Positions 41,515 to 51,129 of a stretch of 64,000 nt of DNA are shown here, piece by piece (positions within the stretch are counted from its first letter, which is position 1; the number at the start of each line of letters is the position of its first letter). The notes below the pieces were generated by a model. That model was not told the origin of the DNA. It searched no databases and worked only from the letters and a program-made list of their open reading frames with translations. The translations under genes were made by a program, and so were the position numbers. This DNA is from 1-14-2-50-31-20 sp964617555 (GTDB lineage: Bacteria; Bacteroidota; Ignavibacteria; Ignavibacteriales; Melioribacteraceae), in NCBI GenBank assembly GCA_964617555.1, contig CAZTYP010000071.1:1-64000 (forward strand), written 5' to 3'.

Positions 41515-43710
41515 TTAAATAACACTATAGGCAACGGTTAATCCTGCCATAACAATTGCAACCATGCTCATTAATTTTATCAAAATATTTAAGCTGGGTC
41601 CGGAGGTGTCTTTAAATGGGTCGCCAACGGTATCACCAATAATGGCGGCTTTGTGTGCTTTAGAGCCTTTTCCTCCCAAGTGCCCTTCTTCCACGTATTT
41701 TTTTGCGTTATCCCAAGCCCCGCCGGAATTAGCCATAAAGACCGCCAAAACAAATCCTGCAACCAAAGCACCAACCATAAGTCCTATAACGGCAGGAACT
41801 CCGAGAAGTAACCCGACTAAAATCGGGACAATAATGGCAATGCTTGCGGGTATAAGCATTTCGTGTTGTGCCCCTTTTGTAGAAATAGCCACGCATTGTG
41901 CATAATCGGGTTCGGCTTTTCCTTCCATAATACCGGGGATTATTCGGAATTGTCTTCTTACTTCGTCAACCATTTTGCCCGCTGCACGTCCAACGGCATT
42001 CATTGTTAAGCCGCAGAAGAGAAAAGACATCATAGAGCCTATGAGCATACCCACCAATACTTTCGGGTTCATTAAGGTTACGTCGTAGTATTTCATAAAT
42101 TCTGTTAAAGAAGCCGTTGAGGTTTCGACCGAAACACCGTTGCCCAAATCGAGTACGGTTTGCCCCAAGCGGATTAAACCGATTTTTAATTCTTCAACGT
42201 AAGAAGCCAATAAAGCCAATGCTGTTAAGGCAGCCGAACCGATTGCAAATCCTTTGCCCGTTGCGGCTGTTGTATTGCCGAGTGAGTCAAGGGCGTCGGT
42301 TCGTTTTCTAACCTCTTCGCCGAGTTCGCTCATTTCTGCGTTTCCGCCCGCATTATCCGCAATGGGTCCGTAAGCATCGGTTGCCAAAGTAAGTCCTAAA
42401 GTGGAAAGCATTCCTACCGCCGCAATACCGATTCCGTAAAGACCCATTCCCATTTGAGAAAAGTTGAAACCTGATGCAAAGAGAAAAGAGAGAACAATTC
42501 CCGTAACAACCGCAATAACCGGAACGGTTGTTGAAATCATTCCGGTTCCAAGACCGGAAATAATAACGGTTGCCGGTCCGGTGCTTGTACTTTCGGCAAT
42601 TTTTTGTGTGGGCTTATATGATGATGATGTATAATATTCAGTTGCTTTACCAATAACAATACCGGTAATAAGTCCTACAACAATTGCCCCCCAAATGCCG
42701 TAGGGGTTTTTAACATTAAGCAAAAGAAGGATTGCCAGAGAAAAAACAATTATTAAAGCGGAACTGAAATTAATTCCTCGTCCTAAAGCATTTAATAAAT
42801 CTTTTTGAGTTGCACCCTCTTTTGTTCTTACCATAAAAACACCGAGTATTGAAAGGATAATACCCACAGCCGCTATTAACATTGGGGCAATAACGGCTTT
42901 GAATTGCAGTTCGGGCATACCGGCAAAGGCGGCTGCACCCAAAGCGGAAGTTGCAAGAATAGAGCCTGCATAAGATTCGTACAAATCGGCTCCCATACCT
43001 GCAACATCGCCTACGTTATCGCCAACGTTATCGGCTATTGTGGCAGGGTTACGGGGATCGTCTTCGGGAATACCCGCTTCGACCTTTCCTACCAGGTCTC
43101 CGCCAACATCGGCGGCTTTGGTATAAATTCCCCCGCCAACTCTTGCAAACAATGCTTGTGCGGATGCCCCCATTCCGAAAGTAAGCATTGTAGTTGTAAT
43201 TATTATTATGTTATTACCGTTATTTGCCCCAATGGGATAAAAATAATTTAAGGCAACAAACCAAATTGAAATATCTAGTAAACCAAGGCCAACAACAACA
43301 AGACCCATCACGGCACCGCTGCGAAAAGCAATTTGTAAAGCCGTGTTAAGAGAGGTTCGTGCGGCATTGGCTGTTCTTGCAGAAGCGTAAGTAGCGGTTT
43401 TCATACCGAAAAATCCCGCCAAACCGGAAAAAAATCCTCCGGTTAAAAAAGCAAAGGGAACCCACGGATTTTGTAGATTAAATCCGTAAGCCATAATGGA
43501 AAAAACAATTGTCATTATTATAAAAAAGATGCCCACAACCTTATATTGTTGTTTTAAATATGCCATAGCTCCTTTCCGTACATGGGAAGCAATGGTAACC
43601 ATTCTGTCGGTTCCCTCGCTTGTTTTCATCATTTGGTTGTAAAAAAAACGGGCAAAAAGTAAGGCAACAATTGATGTAAAAGGAACAAACCAAAAAATCG
43701 TATTAATCAT
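41515..43710 (-). CDS. hppA: Membrane-bound ion-translocating pyrophosphatase, K+-dependent type
   Basis: 731 residues with about 16 membrane helices. The pyrophosphate site reads KAADVGGDLVGKVEAGIPEDDPRNP starting at K198 in outline, with DNVGDNVGDVAGMGADLYESY after it and DNAGGNAEMS and DPFKDTSGP further on. In TTAATGKGFAIGSA, A482 and G485 occupy the positions that are Lys and Thr in K+-independent enzymes, so this belongs to the K+-dependent group. It uses pyrophosphate hydrolysis to pump H+ or Na+ out of the cytoplasm; the gate glutamate in LYESY fits Na+ pumps but does not settle it. The unknown gene 22 bases upstream is probably co-transcribed. Confidence 0.95.
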   Translation of the reverse strand: MINTIFWFVPFTSIVALLFARFFYNQMMKTSEGTDRMVTIASHVRKGAMAYLKQQYKVVGIFFIIMTIVFSIMAYGFNLQNPWVPFAFLTGGFFSGLAGFFGMKTATYASARTANAARTSLNTALQIAFRSGAVMGLVVVGLGLLDISIWFVALNYFYPIGANNGNNIIIITTTMLTFGMGASAQALFARVGGGIYTKAADVGGDLVGKVEAGIPEDDPRNPATIADNVGDNVGDVAGMGADLYESYAGSILATSALGAAAFAGMPELQFKAVIAPMLIAAVGIILSILGVFMVRTKEGATQKDLLNALGRGINFSSALIIVFSLAILLLLNVKNPYGIWGAIVVGLITGIVIGKATEYYTSSSYKPTQKIAESTSTGPATVIISGLGTGMISTTVPVIAVVTGIVLSFLFASGFNFSQMGMGLYGIGIAAVGMLSTLGLTLATDAYGPIADNAGGNAEMSELGEEVRKRTDALDSLGNTTAATGKGFAIGSAALTALALLASYVEELKIGLIRLGQTVLDLGNGVSVETSTASLTEFMKYYDVTLMNPKVLVGMLIGSMMSFLFCGLTMNAVGRAAGKMVDEVRRQFRIIPGIMEGKAEPDYAQCVAISTKGAQHEMLIPASIAIIVPILVGLLLGVPAVIGLMVGALVAGFVLAVFMANSGGAWDNAKKYVEEGHLGGKGSKAHKAAIIGDTVGDPFKDTSGPSLNILIKLMSMVAIVMAGLTVAYSVI

Positions 43711-43732
43711 AATTCATTTTCTCCGGAAATTT

Positions 43733-44515
43733 TTAATAATTAAAGCCTTGAGTTAAAGCGGATTTCCACCATGCATAATATTTTCCTTCCAATTCCGATT
43801 TATCGGGAAGAGGGAAATAGAGTGTTTGTTTGTTGTCACCAACGAAAAGGCCGTTTTTAACGGTTCTGAACATAACGTCCGCATTTGTTTTTCTTATAAC
43901 GGTTTTGTTCGGTTTGGATTCTTTTTCTTTTAATCCTATTAGGCAATCCCGTAAGTGATCCACATTTGAATAAGGAAGATTGTTTAAAGGGGCATTTTGC
44001 GGGTCATCGGCCAAACCGTTCAATATCAATTCAAAAAAAGCAATTTTAGGAACGGAAACAGGGTGCTCCGTTGCGGTAAGGTATTTACAAAATTTAATGG
44101 GATTTAATTTGCTGACAACAATGGGGTTAACGGGTGCAAGTTGCTGGTATAAGTGTAATTCCCCGTCTTCTTCGGTTGCCGTATATTCCTTTTTTTTAAT
44201 TTCCAGAACACGCCCGTCGTCTGTTACAAGATAAAGATTATTTATTGTATTAAGGGGAACATGTTCTAATACTCTGTAAATTGCCAAATATTTAGAGCGT
44301 TTAGGTGACCCGTCTTTGTTAGGAATGCATCTTTTTTCGATATCGTCAAGATTAAAATAGTTGCTTTCAAAATTTGGATTGATTTCAAAAAAAATCGCTT
44401 GCCCGCGAGTTCGTTTTTTTGTTCCCACGGCCAAATATTTTCCGAAATCTTCCGGCGGAAGCATGGAAGCGATTAATGCTTCGGGCGTTAGGGAAAGGTA
44501 CAAGTAGCGTTTCAT
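43733..44515 (-). CDS. Hypothetical protein encoded upstream of hppA
   Basis: 260 residues, soluble, no signal peptide or membrane segment. It starts MKRYLYLSLTPEALIASMLPPEDFGKYLAVGTKKRTRGQ in outline, continues with FFEINPNFESNYFNLDDIEKRCIPN and ends YYAWWKSALTQGFNY. It is a mixed alpha/beta protein with many aromatic residues and no recognisable catalytic motif; I do not know the family. Strong Shine-Dalgarno AAAGGAGATAGATAATG precedes the ATG. It lies 22 bases before hppA on the same strand, so a link to the pyrophosphatase is plausible but unproven. Confidence 0.75.
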   Translation of the reverse strand: MKRYLYLSLTPEALIASMLPPEDFGKYLAVGTKKRTRGQAIFFEINPNFESNYFNLDDIEKRCIPNKDGSPKRSKYLAIYRVLEHVPLNTINNLYLVTDDGRVLEIKKKEYTATEEDGELHLYQQLAPVNPIVVSKLNPIKFCKYLTATEHPVSVPKIAFFELILNGLADDPQNAPLNNLPYSNVDHLRDCLIGLKEKESKPNKTVIRKTNADVMFRTVKNGLFVGDNKQTLYFPLPDKSELEGKYYAWWKSALTQGFNY

Positions 44516-44844
44516 TATCTATCTCCTTTTAAGTTATCGGTTACTTAACAATCGTAAAAAAATGCATCTCTTTAAGATGCCGTAAAAATTCTTTTTATAA
44601 TTATAAAAATAATAAATTATGATATCTTTATCAATTTTTACCGGAGTTTGGTATTTCGTAACAAATAAGAATGTTTTTTTTATTAACGAATTTTAAACTC
44701 TTTAAGACCATTCCTTTCATAAGTTTATAAAGGGAAATCTTCTTATTCTGTAAAACCTTATAGGAATAAACTTAAGTTAGTTGAATGAACAAGTGGTAAT
44801 GGTATTATAATTCGTATATTTGTAATTAAAATAAAAGAAAGAAA
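44516..44844. other. Divergent intergenic region, hypothetical gene / methyltransferase
   Basis: 329 bases between divergent genes; both promoters should lie here. It contains a small hairpin, GCATCT (44563-44568) with AGATGC (44574-44579), which on the minus strand is followed by ATTTTTTT, i.e. terminator-like but upstream of the minus-strand gene. A 29-codon minus-strand frame (MKGMVLKSLKF...) ends about 70 bases before that hairpin. I see no conserved RNA family. Confidence 0.5.
44556..44582 (-). terminator. Terminator-like hairpin upstream of the hppA-linked gene
   Basis: On the minus strand, GCATCT-TAAAG-AGATGC is followed by ATTTTTTT, about 40 bases before the ATG at 44515. It could be an attenuator of the hypothetical-hppA operon or the end of an unrecognised small RNA. 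The stem is only 6-7 bp, so it may have no function. Confidence 0.4.
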
Positions 44845-45558
44845 ATGGAAAAAGAGATAAAAATATTTTTACCCGGTCTGGATAATCAAATAAGGTTTGT
44901 TAAACGCAATTTGGAGCTGAAAGATAAACGTGTATTAATACTCGGTGGCGGAAGTGAAGAAATAGTTAAGCTTTTTGCCGAAGAAACGGGGAGAGAAACA
45001 GAATTGATAGTTGAGAGTTATAATTCCTTGTTAAATTCACGATTATTATTGGGTGAAAACACTAATATAAAAATTCGTTTAATGGATTTTGAAGTTACGG
45101 ATTTTGATAATGCGGAATTTGATTTGATTTATACTCAAGGGGCGGTTTCGAATTCACGCAGAAATAAAATTGTTAAAGAAATAAAACGTATTTTAAAACC
45201 AAACGGATTTTATTGTGTGGGTGAAGTTATAACATTAAAAAAAGAGGTGCCTCCTTTCGTAGAGAATATTTTTAATGCTACCGATTTGGTGCCCCTTTTT
45301 GTTAATGATATTGCCGATTATTATGGAGAGAGAAAATTCAAAATAATTGCAGAAAAGGATTTAACTTTTACCTTAGGCGAGTATTATTCCAAATCGTTAA
45401 ATAAACTGAAAAAGTCCATAGAAAATATGGAGCAAAAAGAAAAATCGTATTATAAAAAATTAATAAATATGATTAGCCACGAAGCAAAAGCATATTTAAA
45501 TGAAGGTTCAGACGAGTATGTGGGATTTTATGCGTTGATTTTACAAAAACAAAAATAG
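44845..45558 (+). CDS. Class I SAM-dependent methyltransferase
   Basis: 237 residues with a Rossmann-type SAM fold: motif I variant VLILGGGSEEIVKLFAE, an acidic residue in ELIVESYN, RLMDFEVTDFDNAEFDLIYTQG as motif II/III, and EIKRILKPNGFYCVGE as the post-motif strand with the typical ILKPNG turn. A Lys-rich coiled helix occurs near 185-215. The substrate is unknown. It is followed 39 bases later by a TRAM-containing RNA methyltransferase gene, so both could act in translation, but that is only proximity. Confidence 0.75.
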   Translation: MEKEIKIFLPGLDNQIRFVKRNLELKDKRVLILGGGSEEIVKLFAEETGRETELIVESYNSLLNSRLLLGENTNIKIRLMDFEVTDFDNAEFDLIYTQGAVSNSRRNKIVKEIKRILKPNGFYCVGEVITLKKEVPPFVENIFNATDLVPLFVNDIADYYGERKFKIIAEKDLTFTLGEYYSKSLNKLKKSIENMEQKEKSYYKKLINMISHEAKAYLNEGSDEYVGFYALILQKQK

Positions 45559-45597
45559 AGCTAAATAAAAAAGTTAAAAATATTACGGCTATAAAAA

Positions 45598-47031
45598 ATG
45601 AAAAAAGGTGAAGTTTTAAGGTTAAAGATAGAAAGTTACGCATTTGAAGGAAAGGGGATATCCAAAATTCCTTTTGAAGAAGATAGTACGGAAAATAAAA
45701 AATTTGTTGTTTTTGTGAACGGGTCTTATCCCGGAGATGTTGTAAAAGCACAAATACGAAGAAAAAAACGTTCGTATGCCGAAGCGGTTGTTGAAGAAGT
45801 TATAACTCCTTCGCAAGATAGAACAAAAGCGCAATGCCGATATTTTGGAACTTGCGGAGGATGTAAGCAACAAAATCTTAAATATAACGTTCAGCTAAAA
45901 TATAAGCAGGAACAAGTAACAGATGCGTTTAATAAACTTGGCGGCTTTGAAAATTTTGAGATTGAAGAAATTATTCCGTCTGAAAAAATATTTTTTTATC
46001 GCAATAAAATGGAATTCTCTTTTTCCGATAAACGCTGGCTTACAAAGGACGAAATTCGGCAAAACAACGAAATTGCCGATCGTAATTTTGCATTGGGACT
46101 ACATATTCCCAGAATTTTTGATAAAGTTTTGGATATTACAGAATGTTTTTTGCAATCCGAAGAGAGCAATAAAATTTTAAATTTTACTCGTGATTTTTTT
46201 AAAAAGAAAAATGCTTCCGTTTTTTCCACAAAAACCCACGAAGGCTATTTGCGGCACCTTGTAATAAAACAAGCATCACATACTGATGATTTAATGGTTA
46301 ACCTTGTTACTTCGGAACAGAATGACGAATGGCTTGCGGAGTATTCCGAAAAAATAAAAGAACTTGTTCCACGAATTACAACCGTAATAAATAATATAAA
46401 TCAAAAAAAAGCAAAAACGGCTTACGGAGATTTTGAAATTATATATTCGGGCAATGGGTATATATACGATTATATCGGTAAATATAAATTTAGAATAAGT
46501 GCAAATTCATTTTTTCAAACAAATACAACGCAAGCGGCAAATCTTTACCAAATTGCTCTTGATTATGCGGAGCTGAACGGAACGGAAGTTGTTTACGATT
46601 TATATTCCGGAGCGGGAACAATTTCAATTTTTGTTTCGGAACACACAAAGGAGGTTTATGCTTTTGAAACAATAGAATCCGCAATAAAAGATGCCCGTGT
46701 AAATAATAAACTTAACGATGTAACCAATGTAAAGCATATTCAAGCGGATTTAAACAAATCCTTTTTGCCGATTGTGGAAAGCAAACAACTTCCGAAACCC
46801 GATTTGATTTTACTTGACCCGCCGCGCGCTGGGATGAATCCTAAAACGGTAAAAGATTTAATAACACTTGCTTCGCCGAAAATAGTATATGTTAGTTGTA
46901 ATCCCACAACGCAGGCACGCGATATAAAATTGTTGGCGGAAGCAGGGTATAAATTAATAAAAATACGCCCCGTAGATATGTTTCCGCATACATACCACAT
47001 AGAAAATGTTGCATTGTTAATTAAAGAATAA
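45598..47031 (+). CDS. rlmD: 23S rRNA (uracil-5-)-methyltransferase, RumA/RlmD family
   Basis: 477 residues. A TRAM domain at the N-terminus (about 1-70, GEVLRLKIESYAFEGKGISKI in outline) is followed by the 4Fe-4S cysteines C80, C86, C89 (CRYFGTCGGC) and C183. The methyltransferase domain shows FFQTNTTQA, VYDLYSGAGTISIF, LLDPPRAGMNPK and the catalytic nucleophile C434 in YVSCNPTT. The family methylates C5 of uridines in 23S rRNA (U1939 for RlmD) or tRNA; which site is modified here cannot be told from sequence, so the symbol is a family label. Confidence 0.88.
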   Translation: MKKGEVLRLKIESYAFEGKGISKIPFEEDSTENKKFVVFVNGSYPGDVVKAQIRRKKRSYAEAVVEEVITPSQDRTKAQCRYFGTCGGCKQQNLKYNVQLKYKQEQVTDAFNKLGGFENFEIEEIIPSEKIFFYRNKMEFSFSDKRWLTKDEIRQNNEIADRNFALGLHIPRIFDKVLDITECFLQSEESNKILNFTRDFFKKKNASVFSTKTHEGYLRHLVIKQASHTDDLMVNLVTSEQNDEWLAEYSEKIKELVPRITTVINNINQKKAKTAYGDFEIIYSGNGYIYDYIGKYKFRISANSFFQTNTTQAANLYQIALDYAELNGTEVVYDLYSGAGTISIFVSEHTKEVYAFETIESAIKDARVNNKLNDVTNVKHIQADLNKSFLPIVESKQLPKPDLILLDPPRAGMNPKTVKDLITLASPKIVYVSCNPTTQARDIKLLAEAGYKLIKIRPVDMFPHTYHIENVALLIKE

Positions 47032-47312
47032 TTTTTATGTGTTGAATGATAAATTGTTGATAAAGCATTCGACTATATATTAAGTTAGAAAATTCACAAT
47101 ACATATTTTCCGTTTGAAAGTTTTTTACTTAAAATAATAGAATAATTCCGCGGCAAAAATATCCTAAAGTTTTTATTATTCCGTTGTTTTTATTGTAATG
47201 GCAATAATTCTCGCATTTTTATCTTTATTACTCCCTTGCTTAAACTTTTTGATTTGGGTAATTTTATAAATTGTATTTTAAATAATAAAATTTGCATATA
47301 AGGACTTGTTTT

Positions 47313-49781
47313 ATGAAATATCCGTTTTCCGAAGTAGAAAAAAAATGGCAAAAAAAATGGGAAGAAAATAACACATACAAAACCGACCTTTCCGATTTGG
47401 AAAAAAAACTTTATACCCTAGTAATGTTTATTTATCCCTCTGGTTCAAAATTACACATAGGGCATTGGTATAACTATGCTCCAACTGACAGTTGGGCGCG
47501 TTACAAAAAATTACGCGGTTATAATGTTTTTGAACCGATTGGTTACGATGCTTTCGGATTGCCCGCAGAAAATTATGCAATAAAGACGGGAATTCATCCT
47601 CAGGACAGTACACTTAAAAATATTGAAGATATTCGTCTGCAACTTAAAGAAATGGGATGTATGTATGATTGGAATGCGGAATTAATGACATGTGTTCCCG
47701 AATATTACAAATGGAATCAATGGTTGTTTTTACAGTTATATAAAAAAGGATTGGCTTACAGAAAAAATGCTCCGGTTAATTGGTGTTCTTCGTGCCAAAC
47801 CGTTTTGGCAAACGAACAGGTGGAAACAGACGGAACTTGCGAACGTTGCGGCACTATGGTGGAACGTAAAGAATTAACCCAATGGTTTTTTAAAATTACA
47901 AATTATGCCGATGAACTTTTGGACGGACTTAAAAAAATAGATTGGCCCGAAAAGACAAAAGCAATGCAGGAAAACTGGATTGGCAAGAGCTACGGTACGG
48001 AAGTTGTTTTTAATGTTGACGGCCACGATGATAAAGAGATACGCGTCTTTACCACACGTGCGGATACACTCTTTGGAGTTACTTATGTTGTGCTTGCTCC
48101 TGAACTACCTCTGGTGCAAGAGCTTACAACGGATGAACACAGAGAGGAAGTAAATTCATATATAGATTCCGTAAAATCTCTTTCCGAAATAGAAAGAACT
48201 TCAACGGTAAAAGAAAAAACCGGAGTTCCTATCGGAAGCTATGCAATTAATCCCGTTAACGGAGAAAAAGTACCGATATGGATTGCCGATTATGCACTTG
48301 CCGGATATGGCACAGGCGCCGTTATGGCAGTACCGGCACACGACGAAAGAGATTTTGAATTTGCCAAAAAATTTGGTCTTCCCATACGTAAAGTTATTTT
48401 AAAAGAAGGTGAAAATGAAAATGCGGAGTTAACCGAAGCCTATACGGAGCCGGGAATAATGATTAACTCGGGAGAATTTAACGGTTTAAATTCCGTTGAA
48501 GCAAAATCGAAAATTACAAAATGGCTTGAAAGCAAGAACAAAGGAAAAGAAAAGATTAATTATCGTTTACGCGATTGGCTTATTTCCCGACAAAGATATT
48601 GGGGAACCCCTATTCCTATTGTTTATTGTGATAAATGCGGAGAGGTTCCCGTAAAGGAAGATGATTTACCGGTTGAACTTCCGTATGAAGTTGATTTTAA
48701 ACCGAACGGCGGTTCGCCCCTTGCCGGCAATAAAAATTTTGTTAACACGGTTTGTCCGAAATGCGGTGCTCCGGCAAAACGTGATGTTGATACCATGGAT
48801 ACTTTTATGGACTCTTCTTGGTATTATTTGAGATACTTAGACCCTAAATATTCCGACGGAATGTTTGATAAAAACCTTGCCGACGTTTGGACTCCGGTAG
48901 ATATGTATGTTGGCGGAGCCGAGCACGCAACAATGCATTTACTTTATGCAAGATTTATTCATAAGTTTTTACGCGATATTGGGTTGGTAAATTCAGACGA
49001 ACCGTTTCAGCGATTGATCCATCAAGGTACAATTACAAATCAAGGTGCCAAAATGAGTAAATCGAAAGGGAATGTTGTAAATCCTAACATCTTTATTGAT
49101 GAATACGGTTCCGATGTTTTCAGAATGTACTTAATGTTTATGGGTCCTTACGAACTCGGCGGTGATTGGAGCGATAAAGGAATTGTTGGTGTAGATAGAT
49201 TTATTCAACGTGTTTATTCGTTATTCGAAAAAAACAAGGGATTAAACAAAACAGTTGTTGCTCCCGAAACCTTTGATTTGAAAAAATTATCCGAAACGGA
49301 AAAAGAAATTTATCAATTGGTTAATAAATCTTTAGAGAAAATTGAAGGCGAAATAGAAAATTTTCGCTTTAATACAGCGGTTGCAACACTTATGGAGTTA
49401 AACAACGGCATAAAAAATCTTGAAAACACTTTTGATGAATTTAAACTATACACCTTGCAACGTGTTGCGGTTATGCTTGCTCCACTTGCCCCTCATTTTG
49501 CGGAAGAATGTTGGGAAATGCTTGGAAATGAAACCGGATTGTTTGATAGGCCGGTTTGGTATGAAGTTGATAAATCCGCCCTTATTCAAAATATGGTTAC
49601 AATTATTGTACAGGTAAACGGCAAAGTTAGAGCAAAACTTAATTTGCCTGTTGACAGTGACGAAGAAACCGTTAAAGCCGCCGCACGAAACGACAGTAAA
49701 GTAAAAGCCCATACTGAAGGAAAAACGGTTGTAAAAGAAATTTATGTAAAAAACAGAATTTATAATATAGTAGTAAAATAA
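47313..49781 (+). CDS. leuS: Leucyl-tRNA synthetase
   Basis: 822 residues from ATG 47313, which gives the standard opening KYPFSEVEKKWQKKWEEN; a TTG seven codons upstream adds an unlikely extension. HIGH is at 48-51, a zinc-binding CSSCQTVLANEQV...CERCG region and an editing domain with TTRADTLFGVTYVVLAPE follow, and KMSKS is at 580-584. It charges tRNA-Leu. The 281 bases upstream contain no T-box or leader peptide that I can see. serS follows 35 bases after the stop, so the two synthetases probably share a transcript. Confidence 0.96.
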   Translation: MKYPFSEVEKKWQKKWEENNTYKTDLSDLEKKLYTLVMFIYPSGSKLHIGHWYNYAPTDSWARYKKLRGYNVFEPIGYDAFGLPAENYAIKTGIHPQDSTLKNIEDIRLQLKEMGCMYDWNAELMTCVPEYYKWNQWLFLQLYKKGLAYRKNAPVNWCSSCQTVLANEQVETDGTCERCGTMVERKELTQWFFKITNYADELLDGLKKIDWPEKTKAMQENWIGKSYGTEVVFNVDGHDDKEIRVFTTRADTLFGVTYVVLAPELPLVQELTTDEHREEVNSYIDSVKSLSEIERTSTVKEKTGVPIGSYAINPVNGEKVPIWIADYALAGYGTGAVMAVPAHDERDFEFAKKFGLPIRKVILKEGENENAELTEAYTEPGIMINSGEFNGLNSVEAKSKITKWLESKNKGKEKINYRLRDWLISRQRYWGTPIPIVYCDKCGEVPVKEDDLPVELPYEVDFKPNGGSPLAGNKNFVNTVCPKCGAPAKRDVDTMDTFMDSSWYYLRYLDPKYSDGMFDKNLADVWTPVDMYVGGAEHATMHLLYARFIHKFLRDIGLVNSDEPFQRLIHQGTITNQGAKMSKSKGNVVNPNIFIDEYGSDVFRMYLMFMGPYELGGDWSDKGIVGVDRFIQRVYSLFEKNKGLNKTVVAPETFDLKKLSETEKEIYQLVNKSLEKIEGEIENFRFNTAVATLMELNNGIKNLENTFDEFKLYTLQRVAVMLAPLAPHFAEECWEMLGNETGLFDRPVWYEVDKSALIQNMVTIIVQVNGKVRAKLNLPVDSDEETVKAAARNDSKVKAHTEGKTVVKEIYVKNRIYNIVVK

Positions 49782-49816
49782 CGATGTAAATATCCGCATC
49801 ATTATTGGAGAAAACA

Positions 49817-51094
49817 ATGTTAGATATAAAATTTATAAGAGAAAATCCCGAACTTGTTAAAGAAGGAATTAAAAACAAAAACGAAAAAGATACAGTTGAC
49901 GATATTCTTGAACTTGATAAAAAACGCAGAACGTTATTAACCGAAGTAGAAGAGAAAAAAGCACGTAAAAATAAAGTGTCGGCTGAGGTGGGGCGATTAA
50001 AAAAAGCAGGTGAAAACGCAGATGAAATAATTGCCGAAATGAAACAACTTGCAGATGAAATAAAAAACATTGATGATGAAGTTAAAAATGTTGATGCGGA
50101 ATTGAATGAACTTTTAATGTGGGTACCTAATATGCCCCATTCTTCGGTGCCCGTAGGAGCCGACGAAACAAGCAACGTAGAAACAAAACGTTGGCTTCCG
50201 GAAGGTTTTTCTTTTGAAAATACCGAGCAAATACTTGATCATATTGAACTGGGAAAAAAATTAAATATTCTCGATTTTGAAAGAGGTGCAAAAATAACAG
50301 GTTCGGGGTTTCCTGTTTATGTAGGCAAAGGGGCGCGTTTGGAAAGAGCATTAATTAATTATATGTTAGATTATCATTTGGATAAACACGGTTATATCGA
50401 AATAATGCCGCCCTTATTGGTTAACGGCGAATCGATGAAAGGAACCGGACAACTTCCTAAAATGCAAGATGATATGTACTATGCCGAAAAAGACGGTTTG
50501 TATGCCATTCCTACCGCAGAAGTGCCTATAACAAATTTACATCGTTCCGAAATTTTGAAGGAAGAACAGCTTCCTATTTATTATACCGGATATACACCTT
50601 GCTTCAGAAGAGAGGCCGGTTCGTACGGCAAAGAGTCAAAAGGCTTTTTGCGTGTTCATCAATTTAACAAAGTTGAAATGGTAAAATTTGTTAAACCTGA
50701 AACTTCTTATGATGAATTGACAAAACTAGTGGGAAACGTAGAAGATATTTTGAAGGAATTGAAAATTCCATACAGAGTAATAGAACTTTGTACCGGCGAT
50801 TTGAGTTTTGCGGCAGCGAAATGTTTTGATGTGGAAACATGGTCTCCTGCCGAAAAAAAATGGCTTGAAGCATCATCGTGCAGTAACTTTGAAAGTTTTC
50901 AGGCAAGACGTGCAAAAATTCGTTTCAAAAGTTCCGAAAATAAAAAGACGGAGTTTGTTCATACACTTAACGGTTCGGGCCTTGCAACAAGTCGTTTAAT
51001 GGTTTCCATTCTCGAAAACTACCAAACACCTGAAGGAAAAGTTATTGTACCGAAAGTATTACAAAAGTATACCGGCTTTGCCGTAATAGATTAA
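49817..51094 (+). CDS. serS: Seryl-tRNA synthetase
   Basis: 425 residues from ATG 49817 (LDIKFIRENPELVKEGI); a TTG four codons earlier is unnecessary. The N-terminal coiled-coil arm (about 30-105, Lys/Glu-rich heptads) is followed by class II motifs: GYIEIMPPLLVN, FRREAGSYGKESKGFLRVHQFNKVEMV in outline (motif 2), and LNGSGLATSRLMVSILENYQ (motif 3). It charges tRNA-Ser, and tRNA-Sec where present. It follows leuS and ends at a strong bidirectional terminator. Confidence 0.97.
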   Translation: MLDIKFIRENPELVKEGIKNKNEKDTVDDILELDKKRRTLLTEVEEKKARKNKVSAEVGRLKKAGENADEIIAEMKQLADEIKNIDDEVKNVDAELNELLMWVPNMPHSSVPVGADETSNVETKRWLPEGFSFENTEQILDHIELGKKLNILDFERGAKITGSGFPVYVGKGARLERALINYMLDYHLDKHGYIEIMPPLLVNGESMKGTGQLPKMQDDMYYAEKDGLYAIPTAEVPITNLHRSEILKEEQLPIYYTGYTPCFRREAGSYGKESKGFLRVHQFNKVEMVKFVKPETSYDELTKLVGNVEDILKELKIPYRVIELCTGDLSFAAAKCFDVETWSPAEKKWLEASSCSNFESFQARRAKIRFKSSENKKTEFVHTLNGSGLATSRLMVSILENYQTPEGKVIVPKVLQKYTGFAVID

Positions 51095-51096
51095 GT

Positions 51097-51128
51097 GAAA
51101 AAGGCGGATGTTTTTTCATCCGCTTTTT
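51097..51128. terminator. Bidirectional terminator between serS and the PhoH gene
   Basis: GCGGATG (51104-51110) pairs with CATCCGC (51117-51123) around six Ts. AAAAAG before and CTTTTT after the stem serve both the serS (+) and phoH-like (-) transcripts. Confidence 0.9.
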
Positions 51129-51129
51129 A

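Noticed and set aside
47032..47312. Possible T-box or leader control of leuS
   Set aside because: No T-box-like conserved element, no Leu-codon run and no terminator with a T-run was found; only a weak GTTGAATG/CATTCGAC stem near 47042-47075.
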